Shown here piece after piece: positions 40,341 through 49,993 of a stretch of DNA of 58,851 bases. The stretch comes from Staphylococcus schweitzeri. GTDB lineage: Bacteria > Bacillota > Bacilli > Staphylococcales > Staphylococcaceae. Positions within the stretch are counted from its first letter, which is position 1; each line of letters begins with the position of its first letter. The stretch covers positions 32,308-91,158 of the forward strand of contig NZ_PPQS01000016.1 of assembly GCF_002902405.1 (NCBI RefSeq), in the 5' to 3' direction. A program made the position numbers and the translations under genes. The notes below the pieces were generated by a model. The model made no database searches, was not told where the DNA came from, and saw nothing but the letters and a program-made list of their open reading frames with translations.

Positions 40341-41273
40341 ATGTTAACGACAGAAAAACTAGTTGAAACGTTAAAGTTAGATTTAATAGCTGGTGAAGAA
40401 GGTTTGTCAAAACCAATTAAAAATGCAGATATATCAAGACCAGGATTAGAAATGGCAGGCTATTTTTCACATTATGCTTCAGATAGAATACAACTATTAG
40501 GAACTACGGAATTATCATTTTATAATTTATTGCCGGATAAAGACCGAGCAGGACGTATGCGTAAACTTTGTAGGCCGGAAACACCGGCAATTATTGTCAC
40601 TCGTGGTTTGCAACCCCCAGAAGAACTTGTAGAAGCTGCAAAAGAATTAAATACACCTCTAATAATTGCTAAAGATGCGACAACAAGTTTAATGAGTCGT
40701 TTAACAACATTTTTAGAACATGCATTAGCGAAAACAACATCTTTACATGGTGTTTTAGTTGATGTATATGGTGTAGGTGTTTTAATTACTGGTGATTCTG
40801 GTATTGGTAAAAGTGAGACTGCTTTGGAATTAGTGAAACGTGGTCACAGATTAGTTGCCGATGACAATGTAGAGATTCGTCAAATTAATAAAGATGAATT
40901 AATCGGGAAACCACCAAAGTTAATCGAACATTTATTAGAAATACGTGGATTAGGTATTATTAATGTTATGACTTTATTTGGTGCAGGCTCTATTTTAACC
41001 GAGAAGCGAATTAGATTAAATATTAATTTGGAAAACTGGAACAAACAAAAGTTATATGATCGCGTAGGATTGAATGAAGAAACATTAAGTATTCTAGACA
41101 CAGAAATTACGAAGAAAACAATTCCAGTTAGACCTGGTAGAAACGTAGCAGTTATTATCGAAGTTGCAGCAATGAATTATCGATTGAATATTATGGGTAT
41201 TAATACTGCAGAAGAATTTAGCGAACGTTTGAATGAAGAAATTATAAAGAACAGTCATAAGAGTGAGGAGTAG
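40341..41273 (+). CDS. hprK: HPr kinase/phosphorylase
   Basis: A 310-residue bifunctional enzyme that phosphorylates or dephosphorylates HPr on Ser46 and so controls CcpA-dependent carbon catabolite repression. Walker A is GDSGIGKSE near residue 153, and the family signature [16 protein letters not shown] is near residues 203-218. The N-terminal domain (1-130) is of the DRTGG-like fold. First gene of a run with lgt, an acetyltransferase, a TPR protein and trxB, the same order as in Bacillus. Confidence 0.96.
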   Translation: MLTTEKLVETLKLDLIAGEEGLSKPIKNADISRPGLEMAGYFSHYASDRIQLLGTTELSFYNLLPDKDRAGRMRKLCRPETPAIIVTRGLQPPEELVEAAKELNTPLIIAKDATTSLMSRLTTFLEHALAKTTSLHGVLVDVYGVGVLITGDSGIGKSETALELVKRGHRLVADDNVEIRQINKDELIGKPPKLIEHLLEIRGLGIINVMTLFGAGSILTEKRIRLNINLENWNKQKLYDRVGLNEETLSILDTEITKKTIPVRPGRNVAVIIEVAAMNYRLNIMGINTAEEFSERLNEEIIKNSHKSEE

Positions 41274-41278
41274 GTTGA

Positions 41279-42118
41279 ATGAATGTTGTATTTAACTATA
41301 TAGATCCTGTGGCGTTCAACTTAGGACCACTTAGTGTACGATGGTATGGCATTATTATTGCTATTGGTATATTACTTGGCTACTTTGTTGCACAAAGAGC
41401 ACTAGTTAAAGCAGGATTACATAAAGATACATTAGTAGATATCATTTTTTACAGTGCTTTATTTGGATTTATTGTGGCACGAATATATTTTGTCATTTTC
41501 CAATGGCCATATTACGCGGAAAATCCTGGTGAGATTATTAAAATTTGGCATGGTGGTATAGCAATTCATGGTGGCTTAATTGGTGGCTTTATTGCTGGTG
41601 TCATTGTATGTAAAATTAAAAATTTAAATCCGTTCCAAATAGGTGATATTGTTGCACCGAGCATAATTTTAGCGCAAGGTATTGGACGTTGGGGTAATTT
41701 TATGAACCATGAAGCACATGGCGGTTCTGTATCACGTGCATTTTTAGAACAGTTACATTTGCCTAATTTTATAATTGAAAATATGTATATTAACGGTCAA
41801 TATTATCATCCAACATTTTTGTATGAATCTATTTGGGATGTGGCTGGATTTATCATTCTAATTAATATTCGAAAACATTTAAAACTAGGTGAGACATTCT
41901 TTTTATATTTAACGTGGTATTCCATTGGAAGATTCTTTATAGAAGGTTTACGTACTGATAGTTTAATGTTGACTAGTAATATAAGAGTTGCACAAGTTGT
42001 ATCAATTATTTTAATTTTGATTAGTATTAGTTTGATTGTGTACAGAAGAGTGAAATATAATCCGCCTATTTATAGTAGCGTTGGACCACTAACATGGCCT
42101 ATAAAAAAAGTGAAGTAG
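41279..42118 (+). CDS. lgt: Prolipoprotein diacylglyceryl transferase
   Basis: A 279-residue membrane enzyme that adds diacylglycerol to the lipobox cysteine of prelipoproteins such as SstD and the EMYY lipoprotein in this window. It has seven hydrophobic helices; key motifs are [27 protein letters not shown] and the Lgt signature [14 protein letters not shown]. It starts 5 bases after hprK and ends 7 bases before the acetyltransferase. Confidence 0.97.
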   Translation: MNVVFNYIDPVAFNLGPLSVRWYGIIIAIGILLGYFVAQRALVKAGLHKDTLVDIIFYSALFGFIVARIYFVIFQWPYYAENPGEIIKIWHGGIAIHGGLIGGFIAGVIVCKIKNLNPFQIGDIVAPSIILAQGIGRWGNFMNHEAHGGSVSRAFLEQLHLPNFIIENMYINGQYYHPTFLYESIWDVAGFIILINIRKHLKLGETFFLYLTWYSIGRFFIEGLRTDSLMLTSNIRVAQVVSIILILISISLIVYRRVKYNPPIYSSVGPLTWPIKKVK

Positions 42119-42125
42119 TGATATT

Positions 42126-42605
42126 TTGAGAAAATTCTTGTCTAAAACGTATCACCATGTAAATCCTTTGTGGCATGTTTATCGACTTGTTAAATTCCCG
42201 AAGGTATTGAAAAATACAATCATTATAGAAATCGCAAAATTTATACCTAGTATGTCCCTAAAAAGATATGTATATCAGTGTTTTTTAAATATTAATATTG
42301 GCAAACAAACTTCAATAGCATATAAAGTAATGATGGATATATTTTACCCAGAATTAATCACAATTGGAAGTAATAGTGTGATTGGATATAATGTAACAAT
42401 ATTAACGCATGAAGCTTTAGTAGAAGAGTTTAGATATGGTCCTGTTTGTATTGGATCAAATACTTTAATAGGTGCAAATTCAACAATTTTACCTGGAGTA
42501 AAGATTGGAAATAACGTTAAGATAGCAGCGGGTACAGTTATATCAAAGGATGTACCAGATAATGTATTTGCATATGGCAACCCTATGTATATAAAAAATG
42601 ATTAG
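42126..42605 (+). CDS. Hexapeptide-repeat acetyltransferase
   Basis: A 159-residue left-handed beta-helix acyltransferase (YvoF-like by position). Hexad repeats run through [17 protein letters not shown] and [29 protein letters not shown], with the usual C-terminal AYGNPMYI. The acceptor is unknown. The start is TTG at 42126 with a weak ribosome site, so it probably depends on coupling to lgt 7 bases upstream. The phosphatase PpaX found here in Bacillus is absent. Confidence 0.85.
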   Translation: MRKFLSKTYHHVNPLWHVYRLVKFPKVLKNTIIIEIAKFIPSMSLKRYVYQCFLNINIGKQTSIAYKVMMDIFYPELITIGSNSVIGYNVTILTHEALVEEFRYGPVCIGSNTLIGANSTILPGVKIGNNVKIAAGTVISKDVPDNVFAYGNPMYIKND

Positions 42606-42619
42606 GAGGTGACAATTGC

Positions 42620-44059
42620 ATGGCGCAAAGGAACAATAAAGTAATTCCGATGACTTTTGATGATGCTTTTTATCGAAAAATGGCTAGTCAAAAATTTAAA
42701 CAAAGAGAATATAAACGAGCTGCAGAATATTTTGAAAAAGTGTTAGAATTGTCACCTGATGATCTGGAAATTCAAATTGATTATGCACAGAGTCTTGTGC
42801 AGCTTGGTGTTGCTAAAAAAGCAGAACATTTATTTTACGACAATATTATTTATAATAGACACATAGAAGATAGCTATTATGAATTGAGTCAGCTTAACAT
42901 TGAACTTAATGAACCAAACAAGGCTTTCTTGTTTGGTATTAATTATATATTTGTTAGCGATGATCAGGAATACAGAGACGAATTAGAGCAAATGTTTGAT
43001 GTGAAATATGAAAATGAGGAGCAAATTGAGCTTGAAGCCCAATTATTTGCAGTACAAATATTGTTCCAATACCTTTTTTCGCAAGGCCGCTTGAAGGATG
43101 CAAAAAAATATGTTCTACATCAACCACAACAAGTTCAAGACCATCGTGTCGTTCGTAATTTATTGGCGATGTGTTATTTATATCTTGGTGAATATGACAC
43201 AGCAAAAGCACTATATGAAGCACTTTTAAATGAAGATAGTACTGATATTTATGCTTTATGTCATTACACTTTGTTGCTTTATAATACTAAAGAAAATGAA
43301 CAATACCAAAAATACCTAAAGATATTAAACAAAGTTGCTCCGATGAATGATGATGAAAGTTTTAAATTAGGAATTGTATTAAGTTATTTAAAGCAATATC
43401 GTGCATCGCAACAGTTGCTGTATCCGTTATTTAAAAAGGGCAAATTTTTATCCATACAAATGTTTAACGCGTTAGCATACAATTATTATTATTTAGGTGA
43501 TCAAGACGAGAGTCATTATTTTTGGGAAAGATTGACGCAAGTCTCTAAAGTGGAAGTTGGACATGCACCTTGGGTAATTGAAAAAAGTAAAGAAATATTT
43601 GAACGTAAAATTTTGCCAATGCTAGTAAGTGATGACAGTCATTATCGATTGTACGGAATTTTCTTATTAAATCAATTAAATGGTCGAGAAATTGTCATGA
43701 CTGAAAGTATTTGGCAGGTATTGGAAAATCTCAATAACTATGAAAAGTTATATTTGACGTATTTAGTTCAAGGGTTAACATTAAATAAATTAGATTTTAT
43801 ACATCGTGGTTTAACCTTACTTTATCACAATGAGTTATTTACAAATAATAATGATTTGATGGTTGCATGGATTAATCAAGCTGAGCTGATTATTGCTGAA
43901 AAAGTAGATTTAACTGACGTTGAGCCATATATTGGTGCGTTTGTATATTTATATTTTAAAAATGATTCGCAAAATATAACCAAAAAACAAATCACAACAT
44001 GGCTAGATATAACACAATATAAACTGAATAAAATGATAGAATTTCTCTTGAGCATATAG
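42620..44059 (+). CDS. Tetratricopeptide-repeat protein (YvcD-like)
   Basis: A 479-residue soluble protein. N-terminal TPR helices are clear (FKQREYKRAAEYFEKVLELS, residues 28-47), with further repeats around residues 180-300. It is probably a scaffold for protein contacts. The gene sits in the conserved position before trxB. AGGAGG precedes the ATG. Specific function unknown. Confidence 0.8.
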   Translation: MAQRNNKVIPMTFDDAFYRKMASQKFKQREYKRAAEYFEKVLELSPDDLEIQIDYAQSLVQLGVAKKAEHLFYDNIIYNRHIEDSYYELSQLNIELNEPNKAFLFGINYIFVSDDQEYRDELEQMFDVKYENEEQIELEAQLFAVQILFQYLFSQGRLKDAKKYVLHQPQQVQDHRVVRNLLAMCYLYLGEYDTAKALYEALLNEDSTDIYALCHYTLLLYNTKENEQYQKYLKILNKVAPMNDDESFKLGIVLSYLKQYRASQQLLYPLFKKGKFLSIQMFNALAYNYYYLGDQDESHYFWERLTQVSKVEVGHAPWVIEKSKEIFERKILPMLVSDDSHYRLYGIFLLNQLNGREIVMTESIWQVLENLNNYEKLYLTYLVQGLTLNKLDFIHRGLTLLYHNELFTNNNDLMVAWINQAELIIAEKVDLTDVEPYIGAFVYLYFKNDSQNITKKQITTWLDITQYKLNKMIEFLLSI

Positions 44060-44110
44060 ATTTATGAAAAGTTAGATTTATTATATAATGCGCATAATGA
44101 TTAATAATGA

Positions 44111-45061
<951 letters not shown>

Positions 45062-45173
45062 GTGTTTAATTTATATGAAAAGTGATATTGTGTTTTAGTT
45101 ACACAAGTATTTTATATAACAGTGACGGTGGATAGATTTTGTTGCGTTATATAAAATAAATTAAACAACATCG

Positions 45174-45228
45174 AAAACTAGAACTTTGTACGTATTAAAT
45201 ATGCGTTTCAATGAGTTCTAGTTTTTTT
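45174..45228 (+). terminator. Terminator of trxB
   Basis: AAAACTAGAACT (45174-45185) pairs with AGTTCTAGTTTT (45214-45225); T run follows. Of the 347-base gap, 45229-45408 is AT-rich and holds no other recognisable element besides the presumed rapZ promoter. Confidence 0.88.
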
Positions 45229-45408
45229 CTATGTTATATTAAAGTTATAACTTAACATGTGGAAAAGATTAACAGTCCACAACTGGTAGATGGTGTATAT
45301 TTTTTTTAATTAATCTATGTATAGTTAAAATAAAAACATATCTTTGTTTAAATTTCTCATAGACAATTAAAATTAACATCAAGAAATACATGTTGGCGGT
45401 GAATAATT

Positions 45409-46320
45409 ATGGATAACAATGAAAAAGAAAAGAGTAAAAGTGAATTATTAGTAGTAACAGGTCTATCTGGAGCAGGTAAATCATTAGTCATACAAAGTTT
45501 AGAGGATATGGGGTATTTTTGTGTAGATAATTTACCACCAGTGTTATTACCTAAATTTGTAGAATTGATGGAACAGGGCAATCCTTCATTAAGAAAAGTT
45601 GCCATTGCAATTGACTTAAGAGGTAAGGAACTATTCAATTCACTTGTTGCAGTAGTGGATAAAATCAAAAGTGAAAGTGACGTTATTGTTGATGTCATGT
45701 TTTTAGAAGCGAATACTGAAAAATTAATTTCTAGATATAAAGAAACACGTCGTGCACATCCATTGATGGAACAAGGTAAACGATCATTAATCGATGCTAT
45801 AAATGACGAACGGGAGCATTTATCACAAATTAGAAGTATTGCTAACTTTGTTATAGATACAACAAAATTATCTCCTAAAGAATTAAAAGAACGTATTCGT
45901 CGATATTATGAAGATGAAGAATTTGAAACATTTACGATTAATGTTACGAGTTTTGGCTTTAAACATGGAATACAAATGGATGCAGATTTAGTGTTTGATG
46001 TTAGATTTTTACCAAATCCTTATTATGTTGTTGATTTAAGACCATTAACAGGATTAGATGAAGACGTATATAATTATGTAATGAAATGGAAAGAAACGGA
46101 AATTTTCTTTGAAAAATTAACTGATTTGTTAGATTTTATGATACCTGGGTATAAAAAAGAAGGAAAATCTCAGCTAGTAATTGCTATTGGTTGTACGGGT
46201 GGGCAGCATCGTTCAGTAGCATTAGCTGAACGACTTGGTAATTATTTAAATGAAGTATTCGAATATAATGTTTATGTGCATCATAGAGACGCACATATTG
46301 AAAGTGGCGAGAAAAAATGA
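45409..46320 (+). CDS. rapZ: RapZ-family nucleotide-binding protein (YvcJ)
   Basis: A 303-residue P-loop protein that hydrolyses nucleotides. Walker A is GLSGAGKS near residue 18, Walker B-like VDVMFLEA near residue 100, and the C-terminal domain has [16 protein letters not shown] near 262. In E. coli RapZ is an RNA-binding adaptor for GlmZ decay; in Bacillus the YvcJ version affects competence. It overlaps yvcK by 4 bases. The name does not imply the E. coli role here. Confidence 0.92.
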   Translation: MDNNEKEKSKSELLVVTGLSGAGKSLVIQSLEDMGYFCVDNLPPVLLPKFVELMEQGNPSLRKVAIAIDLRGKELFNSLVAVVDKIKSESDVIVDVMFLEANTEKLISRYKETRRAHPLMEQGKRSLIDAINDEREHLSQIRSIANFVIDTTKLSPKELKERIRRYYEDEEFETFTINVTSFGFKHGIQMDADLVFDVRFLPNPYYVVDLRPLTGLDEDVYNYVMKWKETEIFFEKLTDLLDFMIPGYKKEGKSQLVIAIGCTGGQHRSVALAERLGNYLNEVFEYNVYVHHRDAHIESGEKK

Positions 46321-47318
46321 GACAAATCAAAGTTGTACTTATAGGTGGTGGCACTGGCTTATCGGTCATGGCTAGAGGATTGAGAGAATTCTCAATTGAT
46401 ATTACAGCAATTGTAACGGTTGCTGATAATGGCGGAAGTACAGGTAAAATTAGGGACGAAATGGATATACCAGCACCAGGAGACATCAGAAATGTAATCG
46501 CAGCTTTAAGTGATTCTGAGTCCGTACTAAGCCAACTTTTCCAGTATCGTTTTGAAGAAAATCAAATTAGCGGGCATTCATTAGGTAATCTTTTAATTGC
46601 TGGTATGACAAATATTACGAATGATTTTGGTCATGCAATTAAAGCGCTAAGTAAAATTTTGAATATAAAAGGTAGAGTTATACCTTCAACTAATACCAGT
46701 GTACAATTAAATGCTGTCATGGAGGACGGCGAAATTGTATATGGTGAAAAGAATATTCCAAAAAAACATAAAAAAATAGAACGTGTATTTTTAGAACCTA
46801 GTGACGTGAAACCTATGGAAGAAGCAATCGATGCTTTAAGAGAAGCAGATTTAATCGTTCTAGGACCAGGTTCATTATATACCAGTGTTATTTCTAACCT
46901 GTGTGTCAATGGTATTTCGGATGCGTTAATTCATTCTGATGCACCTAAATTATATGTTTCAAATGTTATGACGCAACCTGGAGAAACTGATGGATATAGT
47001 GTCAAAGATCACATCGATGCCATTCATAGACAAGCGGGACAACCCTTTATTGATTATGTCATATGTAGCACGCAAACATTTAATAAACAAGTATTGAAAA
47101 AATATGATGAAAAACATTCTAAACCAGTAGTAGTAGATAAATTAGAACTTGAAAATCAAAACATTAATGTGAAAACTTCCTCAAACTTAGTTGAAATTTC
47201 AGATGATCATTTAGTAAGGCATAATACTAAAGTTTTATCGACAATGATTTATGATATCGCTTTAGAATTAATAAGTACTATTCCTTTCGTGCCACGTGAT
47301 AAGCGTAAAAAATATTGA
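46317..47318 (+). CDS. yvcK: YvcK/CofD-like gluconeogenesis factor
   Basis: A 333-residue UDP-sugar-binding protein of the CofD-like fold. The N-terminal [17 protein letters not shown] is the nucleotide loop, and [19 protein letters not shown] and [13 protein letters not shown] are family signatures. In Bacillus it is required on gluconeogenic carbon and for normal envelope growth. Coupled to rapZ (ATGA overlap) and followed by whiA in the widely conserved trio. Confidence 0.93.
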   Translation: MRQIKVVLIGGGTGLSVMARGLREFSIDITAIVTVADNGGSTGKIRDEMDIPAPGDIRNVIAALSDSESVLSQLFQYRFEENQISGHSLGNLLIAGMTNITNDFGHAIKALSKILNIKGRVIPSTNTSVQLNAVMEDGEIVYGEKNIPKKHKKIERVFLEPSDVKPMEEAIDALREADLIVLGPGSLYTSVISNLCVNGISDALIHSDAPKLYVSNVMTQPGETDGYSVKDHIDAIHRQAGQPFIDYVICSTQTFNKQVLKKYDEKHSKPVVVDKLELENQNINVKTSSNLVEISDDHLVRHNTKVLSTMIYDIALELISTIPFVPRDKRKKY

Positions 47319-47423
47319 GCGAGTGCATATTATGATATGATAATAGGGCTGTGTTTAATAAATGAACAATGACGATGGTTTGTATAAGAATCATGTTATA
47401 AATTAGAAAGGAATGACTGTACG

Positions 47424-48368
47424 ATGAGCTTTGCATCAGAAATGAAAAATGAATTAACGAGAATTGACGTCGATGAAATGAATGCAAAAGCAGAGCTCAG
47501 TGCATTAATTCGAATGAATGGTGCGCTTAGTCTTTCGAATCAACAATTTGTCATCAATGTACAAACTGAAAATGCTACTACAGCAAGACGAATTTATTCT
47601 TTAATCAAACGAGTCTTCAATGTTGAAGTAGAAATTTTAGTTCGTAAAAAGATGAAACTTAAAAAGAATAACATTTATATTTGTCGTACAAAAATGAAAG
47701 CGAAAGAAATTCTTGATGAGTTAGGTATTTTAAAGAATGGCGTTTTTACGCATGAAATTGATCAATCAATAATACAAGATGATGAAATGAAACGTAGTTA
47801 TTTGCGTGGGGCTTTTTTAGCGGGGGGATCAGTTAATAACCCTGAAACTTCATCATATCATTTGGAAATTTATTCTCAAAATGAAAGTCACGCTGAAGGC
47901 TTAACGAAACTAATGAATAGTTATGAACTAAATGCAAAACATTTAGAACGAAAAAAGGGTAGTATAACGTATTTAAAAGAAGCTGAAAAAATTTCGGACT
48001 TTCTAAGTTTAATTGGAGGCTATCAAGCATTACTAAAATTTGAAGATGTGCGTATCGTTAGAGATATGCGTAATTCTGTTAATCGACTTGTTAATTGTGA
48101 AACAGCAAATTTAAATAAAACTGTTAGCGCGGCTATGAAACAAGTTGAAAGTATTAAATTAATTGATAAAGAAATTGGTATTGAAAATTTGCCAGACAGA
48201 CTTAGAGAGATTGCTAGACTTAGAGTCGAACATCAAGAGATATCATTGAAAGAACTTGGAGAAATGGTATCTACTGGGCCGATTTCAAAGTCAGGCGTGA
48301 ATCATCGATTAAGAAAATTAAACGATTTAGCTGATAAAATTAGAAACGGCGATCAAATAGAATTATAA
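47424..48368 (+). CDS. whiA: WhiA DNA-binding protein
   Basis: A 314-residue protein combining a degenerate LAGLIDADG homing-endonuclease fold (about residues 20-215, with [16 protein letters not shown] near 127) and a C-terminal helix-turn-helix ([20 protein letters not shown] onward). In sporulating actinomycetes it is a transcription factor; in Bacillus it affects division and chromosome segregation. The [10 protein letters not shown] start is typical. Last gene of rapZ-yvcK-whiA and the left neighbour of the prophage relic. Confidence 0.95.
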   Translation: MSFASEMKNELTRIDVDEMNAKAELSALIRMNGALSLSNQQFVINVQTENATTARRIYSLIKRVFNVEVEILVRKKMKLKKNNIYICRTKMKAKEILDELGILKNGVFTHEIDQSIIQDDEMKRSYLRGAFLAGGSVNNPETSSYHLEIYSQNESHAEGLTKLMNSYELNAKHLERKKGSITYLKEAEKISDFLSLIGGYQALLKFEDVRIVRDMRNSVNRLVNCETANLNKTVSAAMKQVESIKLIDKEIGIENLPDRLREIARLRVEHQEISLKELGEMVSTGPISKSGVNHRLRKLNDLADKIRNGDQIEL

Positions 48369-48511
48369 GTAAGTTAGGAATTTTTGATAGTTTGTTTTTA
48401 AGCGTTTAATGGACATGGAGGAAATTAAATAATCAAATGGCACATTATTTTTCATGCCTATGTTGAGTCCCTAAAAAGTCTCTGTGTGAGCCGCAAAAAC
48501 AAAATCTACCT

Positions 48512-48543
48512 AAAAAAAGAATCCCGACAATGCAGGATTCTTT
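48512..48543 (-). terminator. Terminator probably belonging to tRNA-Arg before insertion
   Basis: Read leftward, AAAGAATCC-TGCATTGTC-GGATTCTTTTTTT is a clean hairpin with T7. It sits 23 bases beyond the left att repeat. If the relic between the two repeats is removed, it falls immediately downstream of the tRNA-Arg 3' end. The stretch from the whiA stop (48368) to here shows nothing else I can name. Confidence 0.7.
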
Positions 48544-48566
48544 GTGTTGAAAAGTATTGTATTTTA

Positions 48567-48584
48567 TTAAAAGCCTCCTTGAAG
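48567..48584. repeat. Left att repeat (duplicate of tRNA-Arg 3' end)
   Basis: TTAAAAGCCTCCTTGAAG is identical to 49728-49745, which spans the 3' end of tRNA-Arg(CCG) and its flank. Same orientation, 1161 bp apart. This is the direct duplication left by site-specific integration at a tRNA 3' end. Confidence 0.85.
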
Positions 48585-48597
48585 TGAGGTAGATATA

Positions 48598-48651
48598 ATG
48601 AGTTGGGCAAGATGGTTGTCGTGCTATTTGTATGGTCATAAATGTAAGTAA
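48598..48651 (+). CDS. Possible 17-codon peptide next to the left att site
   Basis: ATG after AAGTGAGGTAGATATA opens MSWARWLSCYLYGHKCK. The Shine-Dalgarno partly uses the att repeat sequence. A TTCG-loop terminator follows 9 bases after the stop, so a short transcript with this peptide is conceivable. It may equally be the remnant of a phage gene end. Not recognised. Confidence 0.3.
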   Translation: MSWARWLSCYLYGHKCK

Positions 48652-48659
48652 TTTTTTTA

Positions 48660-48687
48660 GTCAGTGCTTCGGCACTGGCTTTTTATT
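48660..48687 (+). terminator. TTCG-tetraloop terminator
   Basis: GTCAGTGC-TTCG-GCACTGGC (48660-48679) with one G-U pair, followed by TTTTTATT. It separates the left end of the relic from the toxin gene. Confidence 0.8.
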
Positions 48688-48766
48688 ATTGTTGTAATAG
48701 TGGTAATATACAAAAGTGAGCAAATTGGATAGATGGTGGCTATCTGAGTATAAGGAGGTGGTGCCT

Positions 48767-48901
48767 ATGGTGGCATTACTGAAATCTTTAGAAAGGAGAC
48801 GCCTAATGATTACAATTAGTACCATGTTGCAGTTTGGTTTATTCCTTATTGCATTGATAGGTCTAGTAATCAAGCTTATTGAATTAAGCAATAAAAAATA
48901 A
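48767..48901 (+). CDS. sprG: SprG-type holin-like toxic membrane peptide
   Basis: One frame with two starts. ATG 48767 gives 44 residues and has a very strong AAGGAGGTGG. ATG 48806 gives 31 residues (MITISTMLQFGLFLIALIGL then VIKLIELSNKK) with its own AAAGGAGACG. Both contain one transmembrane helix and a charged tail. The peptides agree, as I remember them, with the two made by S. aureus SprG1, the toxin of the type I SprG1/SprF1 pair, which is toxic inside and exported to lyse other cells. A longer open frame from 48716 lacks a proper ribosome site. Confidence 0.88.
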   Translation: MVALLKSLERRRLMITISTMLQFGLFLIALIGLVIKLIELSNKK

Positions 48902-49026
48902 CCATCGCTAACTTTGGCTGGTTTCGATGGTTAAATGGTTATTAATTTAATCTTTAATCTAAAATAGCCACCGTCTTTTTAACGGGTTCATTAGGGTAAC
49001 GTGTTTGCGCATGTTGCCCTTTTTCT
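48888..49026 (-). ncRNA. sprF: SprF-type antisense antitoxin RNA
   Basis: The minus strand overlapping the 3' end of the sprG message has TTGATA (49056-49061) and TAATTT (49033-49038) 17 bp apart as a promoter. It ends in a hairpin AACCATCG/CGATGGTT (48900-48932) followed by a T-rich run. The implied length, about 140 bases, equals that reported for SprF1, and the tail-to-tail overlap is the known arrangement. Ends are estimates to within about 10 bases. Confidence 0.65.
48993..49025 (+). terminator. Terminator of sprG
   Basis: AGGGTAAC (48993-49000) and GTTGCCCT (49013-49020) pair and are followed by T5. The sprG message would thus extend about 120 bases past its stop, covering the antisense RNA. 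Confidence 0.75.
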
Positions 49027-49111
49027 ATATATAAATTAACACACCATAATATAAATATCAAATAGACGGCTTATTAGTCGTCTTTTTATTTTGGATAAAA
49101 GGAGCAAACAA

Positions 49112-49414
49112 ATTGATACAAAAGTAATATCAAGATATTTTGTATTAATTTTAGCATTAGGAAATCAGTTTTTAGCGAACAAAGGTATTAGTCCTATTCC
49201 AGTTGACGACGAAACAATATCATCAATAAGATTTATAGTTGTTGCTTTCTGTACTAATTACAAAAACAATTCAATATCTCAAGAAGGAAAATGGGCAAAT
49301 CAAAAGCTAAAGAAATATAAAGCTGAGAACAAATATAGAAAAGCAACGGGGCAAGTACCTATTAAAGAAGTAATGACACCTACAAATATGAACGACACAA
49401 ATGATTTAGGGTAG
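49112..49414 (+). pseudogene. Phage holin with ATG changed to ATT
   Basis: A 100-residue frame closely matching the phi11-type SPP1-family holin, ending in the familiar KEVMTPTNMNDTNDLG. The helix with LALGNQFLANKGISPIPVDD is kept. The second helix region (IRFIVVAFCTNYKNN) departs from the usual sequence. The ribosome site AAAGGAGCAAACAA is intact, but the codon where related phages have ATG is ATT. An upstream TTG at 49091 would precede the ribosome site. Translation from ATT would be poor at best, so I treat it as decaying. Confidence 0.7.
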
Positions 49415-49424
49415 GTGTTGACCA

Positions 49425-49657
49425 ATGTTGATGACAAAAAATCAATCAGTAATTAAACCTAAAAAATTATGCTTGTATCTAATCATAGTTACAATGATTC
49501 TGGTGCAGTCGGTAATGAAACAAACGAATGTGATTATATCCGTAAATATATAACACCAAATATCGCTAAGTATTTAAGACATGAAGGTCATGAAGTTACT
49601 TTATATGGTGGTTCAAGCCAATCATAAGACATGTATCAAGATACTGCTTACGGTGTT
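49425..49657 (+). pseudogene. Phage amidase (endolysin) fragment
   Basis: It begins like phage lysins (MLMTKNQ after GGTGTTGACCA) but jumps at once to VIKPKK, so the CHAP domain of nearly 200 residues is missing. One A is then lost in the AAAAAA run at 49461-49466, shifting the frame. The amidase-3 sequence resumes at 49469 (NHSYNDSGAVGNETNE, then HEVTLYGGSSQS) and hits TAA at 49625 where a Gln codon is expected. DMYQDTAYGV follows before homology ends. Three independent lesions. Confidence 0.85.
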
Positions 49658-49727
49658 ATTGATAACGATGTAGCTGAAAAGCTCGATATTATATGGTTTT
49701 GCCTTTTGAATAGCAAGAAATTTTATG

Positions 49728-49745
49728 TTAAAAGCCTCCTTGAAG
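49728..49745. repeat. Right att repeat (within the tRNA-Arg 3' end)
   Basis: TTAAAAGCCTCCTTGAAG, identical to 48567-48584. Its right 11 bases are the 3' end of the tRNA gene. Confidence 0.85.
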
Positions 49746-49806
49746 GGAATCGAACCCCTATCTTAAGAACCGGAATCTTACGTGTTATCCATTACACCAC
49801 AAGGAG
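49735..49806 (-). tRNA. tRNA-Arg (anticodon CCG)
   Basis: On the minus strand: acceptor CTCCTTG/CAAGGAG, D stem GTGT/ACAC, anticodon stem TAAGA/TCTTA with loop TTCCGGT (anticodon CCG, reading CGG), T arm AGGGG-TTCGATT-CCCTT, discriminator G. CCA is not encoded. All stems close. The prophage relic lies against its 3' end and no terminator is visible between. Confidence 0.93.
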
Positions 49807-49929
49807 TAATTTAGTTAATCATATTTCTGTACTATAAGAAGTAAAATAAGTACAATCTAAAATAGATAATATCAGTTTACAAAGGAAAGATAAAAGCGTC
49901 AAACAATGTGCTAATTTAAAATCAAAGTG

Positions 49930-49959
49930 TTTGACCAAATTTGACTTAATATGTAAAAT
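49930..49959 (+). promoter_or_regulatory. clpP promoter with CtsR operator
   Basis: TTGACC (49931-49936), a 17-bp spacer and TAAAAT (49954-49959). Overlapping it on the minus strand, AGTCAAA-TTT-GGTCAAA (49930-49946) matches the CtsR heptad repeat. CtsR is the class III heat-shock repressor of clp genes. Confidence 0.9.
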
Positions 49960-49993
49960 AATGAGTAACAGTTATTACAAGGAGGAAATATAG

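Larger units (their letters stand above)
48567..49745. mobile_element. Prophage relic integrated at tRNA-Arg(CCG)
   Basis: The 1.18-kb segment between and including the two 18-bp repeats carries only the lysis end of a staphylococcal phage: a holin-like toxin gene (sprG type) with its antisense RNA, a holin and an amidase fragment. Integrase, replication and structural genes are gone. The gene order matches the usual phage order of toxin, holin, amidase. The holin and amidase are damaged while the toxin frame is clean. Confidence 0.8.

Noticed and set aside
48716..48766. N-terminal extension of the sprG frame to 61 residues
   Set aside because: No ribosome site before 48716, whereas 48767 has one of the strongest in the window.
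48567..49745. Insertion sequence or integron
   Set aside because: No transposase or terminal inverted repeats; the tRNA-end direct repeats and phage genes fit a prophage relic instead.
49631..49837. 68-codon open frame running through tRNA-Arg
   Set aside because: It is the broken amidase frame continuing antisense through the tRNA.
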